Below are positions 31,394 through 39,792 of a stretch of 64,000 bases of DNA, piece by piece (positions within the stretch are counted from its first letter, which is position 1; each line of letters begins with the position of its first letter). Location: positions 372,001-436,000 of the forward strand of contig NW_026570314.1 of NCBI RefSeq assembly GCF_019649055.1, in the 5' to 3' direction. This stretch comes from Paramacrobiotus metropolitanus (lineage: Eukaryota; Tardigrada; Eutardigrada; Parachela; Macrobiotidae). Under the pieces are notes generated by a model that saw nothing but the letters and a program-made list of their open reading frames with translations, had not been told where the DNA came from and searched no databases. The translations under genes and the position numbers were made by a program.

Positions 31394-32886
31394 TGTTCCA
31401 CGTTTTCCTCACCAATATTGTCTTCTAATCTGACATTAAGATGTTTGCTCTGTTGAATCTCGTTCCAGATACGATGTTGTTCGCCCACATCTACATCAGC
31501 CGTGGCGGCTTGTGTCGCCAATAACTCCGGATTTTGCCAACTCGGTAACTGTTCTCTTTTCTGCTGTCCATGATATGCCACCATCGGATCCTGTGGAGCT
31601 CCGACATAAACTGCTGAATCATTTGGTGCCATTTTGGGTGACAACTGGATGTTGGACACGTCCAGACCGAACGGTAATTTACTTAACGCCTGTTCACGGG
31701 TCAGCTTTTGCTTCTGCGCCATTCTGTCTTCGTAGGAAACAGGGACTGGGCCCATATCTGACAACGGCATATCTTCTGCTGGAACGAATGTACCATCTTC
31801 AAAATCCCCCGCCGGAGCTGGATTTTCCGGTGAAAATTTAACTGTTTTCTTATCTGGAGTCGCTAAGAGTTCCTTTCGGTGCGCCGAATTGTAATGCTGC
31901 CTATAATTCAGGGAGTGGCGGCATTCTTCGCATTCCTTCTCATACTCCTCTATCTGGATAATGATGTCCGGCCAGTAAAACATTTTCACGAGGTACGGGT
32001 AAAGTTTTTCTCTTGGACCATACACTTGTTTATGTATTAAGTTTTCATGAAATTTAGCGATTAACTTCTCGCGCCACTGAAATGGAACATAGATACGTGG
32101 ACATTGTCCGTCATGATCGGGAATTCGACAGATCAACCCTTCGAAGGTGATCATTCTGTTCAATTCGTACTTTAAGTAATTTATATTCGCATATTCGGGT
32201 CTGTTTAGATAACGCAACCACATTCGGCTATCCATACAATTTTGCTGCTCAATTTTCCAGAATTCTACATCTCTGTATTGTTTTTCTGTTGGAAATCGGT
32301 CTCTGTCCTGCGGCCGAGTCGGCGGCATCATCCAACGCATCAACTCTGGATTTCTGGCTAATTTAGTGGGATATTCCCGCTCATGTGTTTCATCAACATG
32401 CTGATGGTTAAAATCGATCGGTACAACGTTTAACACTTTATTTCCAAACACTACGCATTCGGCTGTTTTATTTGTCTTTTTAGGAAAACCCGCAAACGTG
32501 TACTGTTCATCCGGCAAAATATATAGCAACGCTGCCAGCGTGGTGAGCGATTTAATAGGCTTACCGCCACCCCCACAAACTTGACTAGCATCAATTGCAA
32601 AACATCGACTTGGTTTAATTATAGAATTTTTTACCGGAATTTGTACTGCCGATAACGGCTTCACAACGCCGTCGGCTATTTCTTCCTTCTGAACATTCTG
32701 CTTCGGCATCGCGCCTCCCCCACAAACTTGACTGGGAACAGGATTTATCGGTGGATCCACCATGTCGTGGATCCATCGTGGATCCAGGGAATGCCCGATC
32801 CCTTTGGTTCGACCCCGATGGCATCTGACGTTTTGGTATACCATTTTCCTCCCGCTTAATAGTCTTTTCCTGCTTGAGGTTTGCAT
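31333..32886 (-). CDS. Pre-pol ORF with an extra integrase-type HHCC module
   Basis: 517 codons. The first 30 or so are probably out of frame, because the frame is entered by a shift near 32790. The middle has FWKIEQQNCMDSRMWLRYLN, VPFQWREKLIAKFHENLIHK, FYWPDIIIQIEEYEKECEEC: the same module as in pol and in the ORF at 26631. Ligands H, H, C and C are present. The C-terminal 180 residues are Pro/Gln-rich and unassigned. In ordinary Gypsy elements this position, between protease and RT, holds no such domain. Confidence 0.75.
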   Translation of the reverse strand: MQTSSRKRLLSGRKMVYQNVRCHRGRTKGIGHSLDPRWIHDMVDPPINPVPSQVCGGGAMPKQNVQKEEIADGVVKPLSAVQIPVKNSIIKPSRCFAIDASQVCGGGGKPIKSLTTLAALLYILPDEQYTFAGFPKKTNKTAECVVFGNKVLNVVPIDFNHQHVDETHEREYPTKLARNPELMRWMMPPTRPQDRDRFPTEKQYRDVEFWKIEQQNCMDSRMWLRYLNRPEYANINYLKYELNRMITFEGLICRIPDHDGQCPRIYVPFQWREKLIAKFHENLIHKQVYGPREKLYPYLVKMFYWPDIIIQIEEYEKECEECRHSLNYRQHYNSAHRKELLATPDKKTVKFSPENPAPAGDFEDGTFVPAEDMPLSDMGPVPVSYEDRMAQKQKLTREQALSKLPFGLDVSNIQLSPKMAPNDSAVYVGAPQDPMVAYHGQQKREQLPSWQNPELLATQAATADVDVGEQHRIWNEIQQSKHLNVRLEDNIGEENVEQWELTNTNINGSESRARVAV

Positions 32887-33409
32887 AACCTTTGATCGAC
32901 TCTTTTACTGCTTCTTCCAGGAATGCCCGATCCCTTTGGTTCGACCCCGATGGCATCTGACTCGAGTCCAGTGACTTCGTGCTTATTTGGGCTACAGTTT
33001 GATCAAATACCTGTTTCGGAGGCCGCGGCCATTCTTCTTTCGCTCGCTGGATATGCATCATGCAAATTTCCGCTGGTGCCTTAGTTAAAATCAGGTGAGC
33101 TGATTCGTACGGTACAAATTGTGCTTCCTTCGCAATGACGATTCTTTCTGTTAACATTAACGCCGGTATGGACGGCAACGGTTTCACTCCAGGTGGAATC
33201 ATTGGGTCGAAATGATGTGCTCTGATAATGTCAGCCGTTGAGTGCATTTTTCTTGGATACCACATTGGAGAATTCGGACGTCGACGAGAGAGTCTCCACG
33301 TCATGGTATTCATATCCAGAATGAAAGGTTTCGTGGCTAGAAAGTCCAATCCCAATACGATATGGTCCCGTTCAAACGTTGAACTGACCAAGATTGCGTG
33401 TTCAAACGC
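32615..33409 (-). CDS. Protease C-terminal half plus spacer, with a 41-bp duplication
   Basis: It follows an in-frame TAA (33410-33412) and continues the same frame with the second half of a retropepsin fold (HIVLGLDFLATKPFILDMNT; the ILG/VLG motif and LD are typical). From about residue 100 it is linker-like. A 41-bp sequence is repeated perfectly at 32789-32829 and 32921-32961, giving the peptide RQMPSGSNQRDRAF twice. Just after the first genomic copy the frame decays and the neighbouring frame becomes coding. Confidence 0.7.
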   Translation of the reverse strand, partial: AFEHAILVSSTFERDHIVLGLDFLATKPFILDMNTMTWRLSRRRPNSPMWYPRKMHSTADIIRAHHFDPMIPPGVKPLPSIPALMLTERIVIAKEAQFVPYESAHLILTKAPAEICMMHIQRAKEEWPRPPKQVFDQTVAQISTKSLDSSQMPSGSNQRDRAFLEEAVKESIKGYANLKQEKTIKREENGIPKRQMPSGSNQRDRAFPGSTMDPRHGGSTDKSCSQSSLWGRRDAEAECSEGRNSRRRCEAVIGSTNSGKKFYN

Positions 33410-34141
33410 TTATCCGAATTCATGAATAGTTATGACCGCGCACATGGGTTCAATTAGCTGTCTTCCTTGATAGGCTGTATGAACCACTCTCCCTTGGATG
33501 TGATCTGGACACTGATGTATATATAAATCCAATTCCTTCGCCATTTGGTGCGACATCACCGATATGCTGGAGCCAGTATCAATCATTGTTTTCACCTTGT
33601 GGTGGTTCACGTCAATCACTGAATACCACGCCTGTGCGTCCAAGGTCGGTTTCAGGCACACTGCATCAGTTACTGGGTACTTGTTCGGATCTATCACCTC
33701 CAACGTATTACAACTGGCTGATACGCTGCCCATTATTGGAGTAGTTACTGGCTCTATTTCCATTATGTTAATTTGCGGATTATTACATCTGTTCAGGATT
33801 TCCGGCGTTGGGCGATACAATCTTGGAACCGCTAAAGGATTTTGACATGACGATGCTGGATGCATCCCATGACAGCGATAACAGATTTCGTTCCCCTGAG
33901 CCGTTCTCCAAGCTTCCTTACAAATGTTCCTCTCATCAAGCGGCTGTTCTTGCTGGTTCGGTTGCTGGGAATTCTGCCGGTAATTTTGATTATTATTCGG
34001 CTGTTGCTGCCGGTAATTGTTATTGTACCCACCGCGCTGGAAATTATTCCCGCGGAAATTATTTCCGTAATTATTCGGTCGGAATTGCCCTTGATTCATA
34101 CCCTGATTATTATTATTTACAGGAGCATTTGGCCGGAACTG
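33410..34141 (-). CDS. Nucleocapsid-like region and protease N-terminal half
   Basis: In frame with Gag but separated from it by TAG (34142-34144). Asn/Gln/Gly/Arg-rich (NNNYRQQQPNNNQNYRQ), then one zinc knuckle of the form CX2CX3HX4C (CYRCHGMHPASSC). The aspartic protease catalytic motif MIDTGSSISVMS follows near 33575. It ends at TAA 33412-33410, beyond which the protease continues in the same frame. Confidence 0.8.
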   Translation of the reverse strand, partial: QFRPNAPVNNNNQGMNQGQFRPNNYGNNFRGNNFQRGGYNNNYRQQQPNNNQNYRQNSQQPNQQEQPLDERNICKEAWRTAQGNEICYRCHGMHPASSCQNPLAVPRLYRPTPEILNRCNNPQINIMEIEPVTTPIMGSVSASCNTLEVIDPNKYPVTDAVCLKPTLDAQAWYSVIDVNHHKVKTMIDTGSSISVMSHQMAKELDLYIHQCPDHIQGRVVHTAYQGRQLIEPMCAVITIHEFG

Positions 34142-37100
34142 CTAGAAATTCTGCAATGGTGGAAGCGGCTGCTGCACTGGTTGCATCGGGACAACAGGCG
34201 CTTGCATCTGCGGTTGAATTACTGATGTGGGAGGCGGTGGGAATGTCTGTGCAAACTGTACCGGTTGCATTTCCTGCGCCTGAGGCTGCTGGTATACGGG
34301 ATACGGAATGTACTGTACTTGCGGCTGGGATATGTTCGGAACGGAAGTTGCCTGCGCCGGCGGCGGCTGTGACGGCTGACTTCCCGCTTGGACATTCTGG
34401 TAATTTCCTGAACCAAAATACGGTCTTGAGTATCCGCCTCTGTTACCGAAATAATTTCCGCGGCCTCCACGCGGCTGGAAGTAACTTCCGCGAGACTGAA
34501 ATCCGCCACGATTGGTACGGTTCTCTGCATCATTGATGCTGCCGGCACTTCTTGGCTCTTGGATAGTTACGCGTTGTCGTGATTCACCGCCTTTTTTCTC
34601 CTCATCCAGAATTTTCTGCAATTTCTCACAATCCTGCACCTGCGCTTCGAACTCTTCATAGGATTCTGGTCTGTTGCGGTATAATGTTGCATACCAGCCC
34701 GGTCTGTGTTTTTTCAGACCTTCCAACAGGACCTCCACCTGTTCCTCTTCCTCAATTCGTAACTCCTTGAACCACATCATAAAACTATCCATATATGTCC
34801 GGACTGATTCTTCCTTTAGGCAATGCCTGTTATTCATTGCCCGTCTCATTTCCGCCTTCGACGATGCACCGTTGAAATGCCTGATTAACGCCTGTTTAAA
34901 GAATCTGTTCCATGTCCTCGTCGGATTATCTTTATACAATTCGGCAAACCAAATGTATGAAGCGCCTTTTAATGCACCGGAAATTGCTTGGCAGGTTTGT
35001 CGGTCATTCCATCCATTCGTCGTGCGACACTGATCTACCGCAATTACCCATTGATGTATCTTTTCAGGACGTGAGTCGTCAAAGTTCGGCAATTTCATAC
35101 TAGATTCTGGTTTTTCAGAACCTCTTTTTGCCAATTGTGCCAGGATGTCCACAATTTTGCCTTCCGTATCCTGTTGTCTTTGCGTGCGCGGATCTTGACG
35201 GATCACTCGCTGGGATGAACGGGAAGAGACTGAACCAGTCGCACTCGGCGGCTCACGGTAATCATCTTCTTCACTCTGTTCATCCGTGTCGGACATTTCT
35301 TCCTCAGTTTCCGTATGTCGCACACTTTTCTTCCTTCTACGTTCTGTTTCAACTGTGTGCCGTTGCAACACTTCTTTCCTCTGTGACGGTATTCTTTTTA
35401 GTTTAATAAAACTTTCCCTTTCTCTTATTTTAGGTGGTTCAACCGTTTTCTCTGTTCGGATAGCCGGCTTTAGTGGCGGCACTGTACTGGGCTCACGTTG
35501 AGACAACAACAGATTTGAATCCGACGGTTCAAAAATCTGGTGATCGTAAAGGTCCTTCCTAGACGGGGAGTTAATATCGCCAGCGCTCAACGGCGCCTCC
35601 GATTCGAAATGTACTTCTCGAGCTGCATGCTGATTCCGGTAGTGTTGAATTTCTTCCTGCATCTCTGCGCACGCCGCACCCGTATGCTGCAATTTTTGTT
35701 GCAAATCACAAATTACGGTTCGACATTGGTCAGTTTCGGCCCGTAATCTATCTACTTCCGTTTGTCTCACAAAAGCTGCTGCCTGTGCTTCCCTCATTTC
35801 TTTTTCTGCATTAATGCATTTTGCACAGTCTTTCGTTAATCTGCGCTCCTTTTGTAGTATCTCCTTCTCCGCTTTTTCTGCTGCAGTCTCAATTTTGTAC
35901 TGCTCAATCATTGCTAGCAGCGTTTCTTCCCTATCTTTGGTTACTGCCGACGTTGCCGCTTGCGAAGAGGACAAGTACATTTCGTTCTCTGATTTAACTG
36001 TGGCTAACTCTTGTTGTAGTTCCGCCACATAATCCACACTTGGATTAATGCGCTTTTGTTCTTCCTTCAACTGTCTCCTTAGTGATTCAATTTCATTCAC
36101 ATCCTGTCCATTTTTCTTTTGTAATTCCGCATAGGCGTCCCTCTGTTGCTGTAATTCAGTACGCAACCTTTGATTCTGTCCGGTTAATTTCTGATTTTGT
36201 TTTTGCAGCTCGGCTTCCGCCTGCTGGTTCACCTTCGAACTTCTGGATGCCCGCAAGTTTTCATTTTCCCTCTGAAGTTCTTTCGCTGCATTTTCCAACT
36301 CACGGTTACCATCTTTTAATTGTTGAAACTCTTCCAACAATTTGTCGTATTCCTTTTTATCCGTGTCCGATTTATCGCGATAATTTTGTAAACTATCGGA
36401 TAATGCACGATTCTTATACAATGCGGTATCCCGCTCTTTATGAGCTGCTTCGCATTTCTTCCGCATCTCATTAAATTCAGACTGGAATTTTAATTTCTGC
36501 TTCCTCTCTTCCTGTAGGAGCTGATCCAGCTTTTGCGATTCGCCGATGGAGTCTAGCTTCAATTTAGACTGTGCCACGATTCTGCGTATTCCCTTGATGA
36601 GGAATGGAATCGAATCACGCACGACTTCCTGTACTTCCTGTTTTGTTTTGGCTATTGTCAGTTTATCATCGACATTAGCTGCTTGTTCCAAAAATTCCTC
36701 ATCGGTGAATTCAAAGTCTTTGTCCGAAAGAAAGTTCTCCAGTCCGGCCTGGGACGCATGAAATGTTGCTTGACCCGTGCGCACAATTTTCATCTTGGGT
36801 AAGTGCAATGTTTCGTCATGTTTATTGGCCGGTGTTTCATAGTTAGACGAGTGGTCGTCCTCTTCTGTGCCTATCGTGGCATCGTCAAAATCAATGAGGC
36901 TCACTTCCGTTACCGGTTGATTTTCTTCCTGAGGACGAGCTAGCACCTCTTTTGGCGTCGATCTGTCCTTCAGTTTTGACACCGAATCCACAACCTTCTC
37001 CTGTACGGATCTGGTTGACGGTTCTGAGGCTTGAGGCGTTTTTTCCCCCAATTCAGCCAGTAACTTCCGTGATTCCACTTCCTTTTTGAATTCTGGAGCT

Positions 37101-37255
37101 TTTTCCAATGCGCGCTCCGCGGCAGCTTTGAACTGCTCATCAGTCACGTATTCCTTAATGTACGGCTCAGGGATACACCTGTCCGTTGACAACCAATTCT
37201 TAAGGTAATTGGGCCGTTTCCGCTGGTATTGCGGCAGCGTTGGATCCTCCTGATA
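34142..37255 (-). CDS. gag: Gag with a very long coiled coil
   Basis: Open for about 1,037 codons after an in-frame TAG at 37258-37256. Residues about 220-560 are a near-continuous coiled coil (KLKFQSEFNEMRKKCEAAHK through QQKLQHTGAACAEMQEEI). Near 690-860 is a Gag capsid-type domain (IHQWVIAVDQCRTTNGW, YIWFAELYKDNPTRTWNRF, then LIRHFNG). RGG-rich (SRGSYFQPRGGRGNYFGNRG) and Gln/Pro-rich sequence ends the protein. Gypsy Gags are usually 300-500 aa without such a helix. It may form an assembly scaffold, but that is inference. Numbering assumes a continuous frame. Confidence 0.85.
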   Translation of the reverse strand, partial: YQEDPTLPQYQRKRPNYLKNWLSTDRCIPEPYIKEYVTDEQFKAAAERALEKAPEFKKEVESRKLLAELGEKTPQASEPSTRSVQEKVVDSVSKLKDRSTPKEVLARPQEENQPVTEVSLIDFDDATIGTEEDDHSSNYETPANKHDETLHLPKMKIVRTGQATFHASQAGLENFLSDKDFEFTDEEFLEQAANVDDKLTIAKTKQEVQEVVRDSIPFLIKGIRRIVAQSKLKLDSIGESQKLDQLLQEERKQKLKFQSEFNEMRKKCEAAHKERDTALYKNRALSDSLQNYRDKSDTDKKEYDKLLEEFQQLKDGNRELENAAKELQRENENLRASRSSKVNQQAEAELQKQNQKLTGQNQRLRTELQQQRDAYAELQKKNGQDVNEIESLRRQLKEEQKRINPSVDYVAELQQELATVKSENEMYLSSSQAATSAVTKDREETLLAMIEQYKIETAAEKAEKEILQKERRLTKDCAKCINAEKEMREAQAAAFVRQTEVDRLRAETDQCRTVICDLQQKLQHTGAACAEMQEEIQHYRNQHAAREVHFESEAPLSAGDINSPSRKDLYDHQIFEPSDSNLLLSQREPSTVPPLKPAIRTEKTVEPPKIRERESFIKLKRIPSQRKEVLQRHTVETERRRKKSVRHTETEEEMSDTDEQSEEDDYREPPSATGSVSSRSSQRVIRQDPRTQRQQDTEGKIVDILAQLAKRGSEKPESSMKLPNFDDSRPEKIHQWVIAVDQCRTTNGWNDRQTCQAISGALKGASYIWFAELYKDNPTRTWNRFFKQALIRHFNGASSKAEMRRAMNNRHCLKEESVRTYMDSFMMWFKELRIEEEEQVEVLLEGLKKHRPGWYATLYRNRPESYEEFEAQVQDCEKLQKILDEEKKGGESRQRVTIQEPRSAGSINDAENRTNRGGFQSRGSYFQPRGGRGNYFGNRGGYSRPYFGSGNYQNVQAGSQPSQPPPAQATSVPNISQPQVQYIPYPVYQQPQAQEMQPVQFAQTFPPPPTSVIQPQMQAPVVPMQPVQQPLPPLQNF

Positions 37256-37498
37256 CTAAACCCAAGGTAATCCGCAATACGGTACATCCGGTACCTCAAT
37301 GCCCAATTCTCGATACATCAGCTCTAGTGGAATAACATCCACATTAAATTTAAATCGTTTCTGGCGCGATGCATCATACGGTCCTTCCTGATACAAGGCA
37401 AGAATCTTCGGGTCAATCTTTATGATCGCCCTCGAACTATTCTTCCCTAAATCTGCCATTGTGCAGTTTTCTTCCCGACTCAAACCTTTGCGGTTCAA
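37256..37498 (-). CDS. N-terminal leader of Gag, ends at an in-frame TAG
   Basis: 80 codons from the ATG at 37498. A second ATG at 37459 (CACAATGGCA) has a better Kozak context. The frame ends LPWV-TAG and then continues directly as Gag (YQEDPTLPQ). Either Gag originally began here and the TAG is a nonsense change, or the stop is read through. No independent domain is recognised. Confidence 0.6.
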   Translation of the reverse strand: MNRKGLSREENCTMADLGKNSSRAIIKIDPKILALYQEGPYDASRQKRFKFNVDVIPLELMYRELGIEVPDVPYCGLPWV

Positions 37499-37572
37499 GT
37501 CCCGTTTCCCTATAATTAATTACTACTGGCGATTGTGTCCAATGGATTACAACCTTTTGCGGTTTTAATCCG

Positions 37573-37738
37573 AATTCCCTATAATGGCGATTGTGCCTTA
37601 CAAAAACAATTCCCTACAATTTGTTTATGGCGATTGTGCCTTACAAAAACAATTCCCTACAATTTGTTTATGGCGATTGTGCCTTACAAAAACAATTCCC
37701 TACAATTTGTTTATGGCGATTGTGCCTTACAACAGCAG
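37573..37738 (-). repeat. 43-bp tandem repeats in the 5' leader
   Basis: A unit running from ATGGCGATTGTGCCTTAC to CTACAATTTGTTT (43 bp) is repeated about three and a half times, nearly perfectly. It lies between the PBS and the first Gag ATG, within the untranslated leader of the genomic RNA, where packaging or translation signals usually sit. Confidence 0.85.
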
Positions 37739-38466
37739 CAATTGTGCTTACTGTTAGATCTGGTTCATCATCTCACCTTTAAGGTTTGGGACAATAATCC
37801 ATTACGGCAATTTGCTGCCTTCCCTATGATTAATTACTGCTGGCGATCTTTGCGGTCTCAACCACGAATTTACTTTTAGTTCCAGTTTCAACTTTATTTT
37901 CCACGCTGCAGGTCAATCTCCGATTGCCTGGTTTGTTTACGATTTTAGCTGCCTGATATGGCTAACTACTGATTTGGCTAGCGATTCCGCTGCCTTTGTA
38001 TTCACCTGCTGAAGATTCAATCTAGGTTTACCGTAGACAATAGCTTTAGCTCTGATGCGATCTACAGCTACGATCTAAGTGTAAGCCAGGCGCACTGACG
38101 CTACACTTTACGCTTTATTTTTTCCGGTCATCGCTTTGCGCAGACAACCCGGAAATTACCCACTTTCACTCTCTATTTCCACCACTTTTCTCTGGCTGAC
38201 CTTCAAGGTTTCAACCAGTTTGTACTGCTGAATTTACGGTCCGAATTTATCAATTAATTAATGGCGAGGAAGCTCAGCCAATTGGGCGAGGAAGCTCAGC
38301 CGGGGGAGTAAGCTCACCCAGTTAAAACCCTAGGCCAGATCTGGAACACTGACCTCCTTCGGTGTACCTTTCGGTTCGACCCCTTTCTACGGACCACCAC
38401 AATTCTATCAATTAATTACCATCAGATTCCTTCCTTAATTTCGCTGTAACATCGGGAAATTAAAAA
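37739..38466. other. 5' untranslated leader of the giant element
   Basis: About 730 bp between the tandem repeats and the PBS. No ORF of note. Near 38280 a short phrase (GAGGAAGCTCAGCC) is repeated. Confidence 0.5.
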
Positions 38467-38482
38467 CCATCGGTGGACGCCA
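38467..38482 (-). promoter_or_regulatory. Primer binding site of the giant element
   Basis: The minus strand reads TGGCGTCCACCGATGG immediately after the LTR end (ATACGACA). TGGCG pairs with a tRNA 3' end CGCCA, suggesting a tRNA with G as discriminator base, such as tRNA-Ser. The exact tRNA needs the genome's tRNA set. Confidence 0.75.
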
Positions 38483-39089
38483 TGTCGTATTATGAGTTTG
38501 TCAACGGTACCAAGAAGTACGCGATTAACTAACGACTCTCCGGACGGGATCGTCGTAACCACTATCCCTGCCTTGCTCAGTGAGTATCGCAACTCTTGTC
38601 TCAACTGTTACAGCGGATCACAGGAAATACGCGGAATCTGGTAGGTTCAGGAACACGAAGATCAGGAATCCCTAAGCGATTATGCTGAATAATACTCCTA
38701 ACTTCGGGTCGTTACATATGCGGGTTGGACGAAGCACGAGCATACCGTGTTTACCACGCTATAATCCGATACAAATTACGAACGTCGATAATCACAGAAG
38801 ATGCTTTATTCCGCTAACACACAATCATATGTACAACACAAGGAAAGTTAAAAGCAAGTAGTCGTCAGATCAGAAATCCAAAACTGAAATCCAATCCCCT
38901 TTTGATATTAGTAAAATCTCAGACTTAAATAGACTCAGAAGTAAAAACATCAGATACACCGCTAAGCCGTAGATATAACGAATCACAGAACTGATCGGCG
39001 CTGATATCCGGTGTTGTATGTTGTAAGGTGTGGGCGGACAGTCAGTGGATGTACGGTGGAATCCCTCGTACGTACTCCTCCACACGTCA
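38483..39089 (-). repeat. 5' LTR of the giant element
   Basis: 607 bp, direct repeat of 12681-13284. On the minus strand it starts TGACGTGTGG and ends ATACGACA. The promoter for genomic RNA should lie here. The CRE-like TGACGTG at its very start may be coincidental. Confidence 0.9.
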
Positions 39090-39093
39090 ATAC
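39090..39093. repeat. Target site duplication, right copy (ATAC)
   Basis: Matches 12677-12680, directly outside the 5' LTR. Confidence 0.8.
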
Positions 39094-39792
39094 GGTTTAT
39101 GCTTTGTTGGCCGATGTCCAGTTGACCAAGTGCTTTACCAAGGTAAACCAATAAAACGATTTCGTTTCTGTTTCTTTCTGAATGTATCTATTGCAAAAGC
39201 AAATGTTGTGTGGGATGGCATACTGCTGGATGCGCAGTTTGCGGATATCCAGTCCTGGCGAAAAGCTTCACCCAAACCGTTGCTTGCATTTCAGGCTGAG
39301 CCGCGAACACCCCGGGTTTTTCAAATTGGGGATGCCAAATTCCAGCTGAAAGAAGAGGTTTTTGTGGATTACAATAAGCATTGGTGGTTTGGGGGCGAGG
39401 TTGTCGGGGTGGACGGATCCGAGTTCGTGGTGGCTGGCTTTCGTGGACGACAGTACAAACGAAAAGCCCAGGGACTCCTTCGTGCGACGGAATTTTTGAA
39501 AGATCGCAGCAAAGTGTTCGCGCGTGTAGAGGGGATTCGCTTTAAGAGCTCGGAATGGTATTGGTACTCTTCGCCGTGCCCCGGTCTATATACCGTTTTG
39601 CTGTATGGGAAGCCAAGTGTGTCGGGTAGGGATTTGGCGGTTCCGAAATTGTGCTTGAGTACCAAATGCTGGCGGTGCCACAGGCAGCTTACCGGTAACC
39701 GAGATGGTGTTCGGAAAGCGTTCAGATCCGTGTCGTTTGACGTTGATAGCGATGGGTACGTGGATAGCGACAGCAGCTTCGACGACGACTAA
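39094..39792 (+). pseudogene. BTB-BACK gene, 3' half, beyond the giant element
   Basis: The rest of exon 5 is 39094-39142 (LLADVQLTKCFT, then GTAAAC). Exon 6 starts near 39200 and ends at 39792 (DAQFADIQSW, AEPRTPRVFQIGDAKFQLKE, EVVGVDGSEFVVAGFRG, then an Asp/Ser tail). It matches exon 6 of the paralog at 5918 along its whole length. Exon 5 totals 126 nt against 136 in the intact gene, so the reading frame across the empty site is off even without the element. Such decay is expected after insertion. Confidence 0.85.

Larger units (their letters stand above)
12681..39089 (-). mobile_element. Giant Ty3/Gypsy-type LTR retroelement, 26.4 kb, with many accessory ORFs
   Basis: The ends are 604- and 607-bp direct repeats. 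On the minus strand each LTR runs from TGACGTGTGG (one base changed in the 3' copy) to ATACGACA. The PBS abuts the 5' LTR, GTGGGGG abuts the 3' LTR, and ATAC is duplicated at 12677-12680 and 39090-39093. Gag, protease and pol occupy 37498-27480 and a second 14-kb block of accessory ORFs occupies 27455-13823. Three integrase-like HHCC modules tie the accessory block to the retroelement. Most Gypsy elements are 5-10 kb. Known giants (plant Ogre, planarian Burro) show that 25-35 kb is possible. The host is a BTB-BACK exon. Scattered stops and about 3% LTR divergence by eye suggest that the insertion is not recent. Confidence 0.88.

Noticed and set aside
33808-34536. Plus-strand frame of 242 codons
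   Set aside because: Antisense shadow of the Gln/Asn-rich Gag and nucleocapsid region; composition explains the openness.
12681-39089. Envelope gene that would make the element a retrovirus
   Set aside because: No ORF shows a signal peptide, glycosylated ectodomain, furin site and membrane anchor together. The hydrophobic start of the ORF at 19443 is too short.
12681-39089. Two independent elements placed side by side instead of one
   Set aside because: No internal LTR pair or second target duplication is visible, and the HHCC-module ORF right after pol is related to pol. Nested insertions within the right-to-left order cannot be fully excluded.
39081-39089. LTR outer edge at CACA (39081-39084)
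   Set aside because: That boundary leaves no matching target duplication. Moving it to CGTCA gives TG...CA ends and ATAC on both sides.
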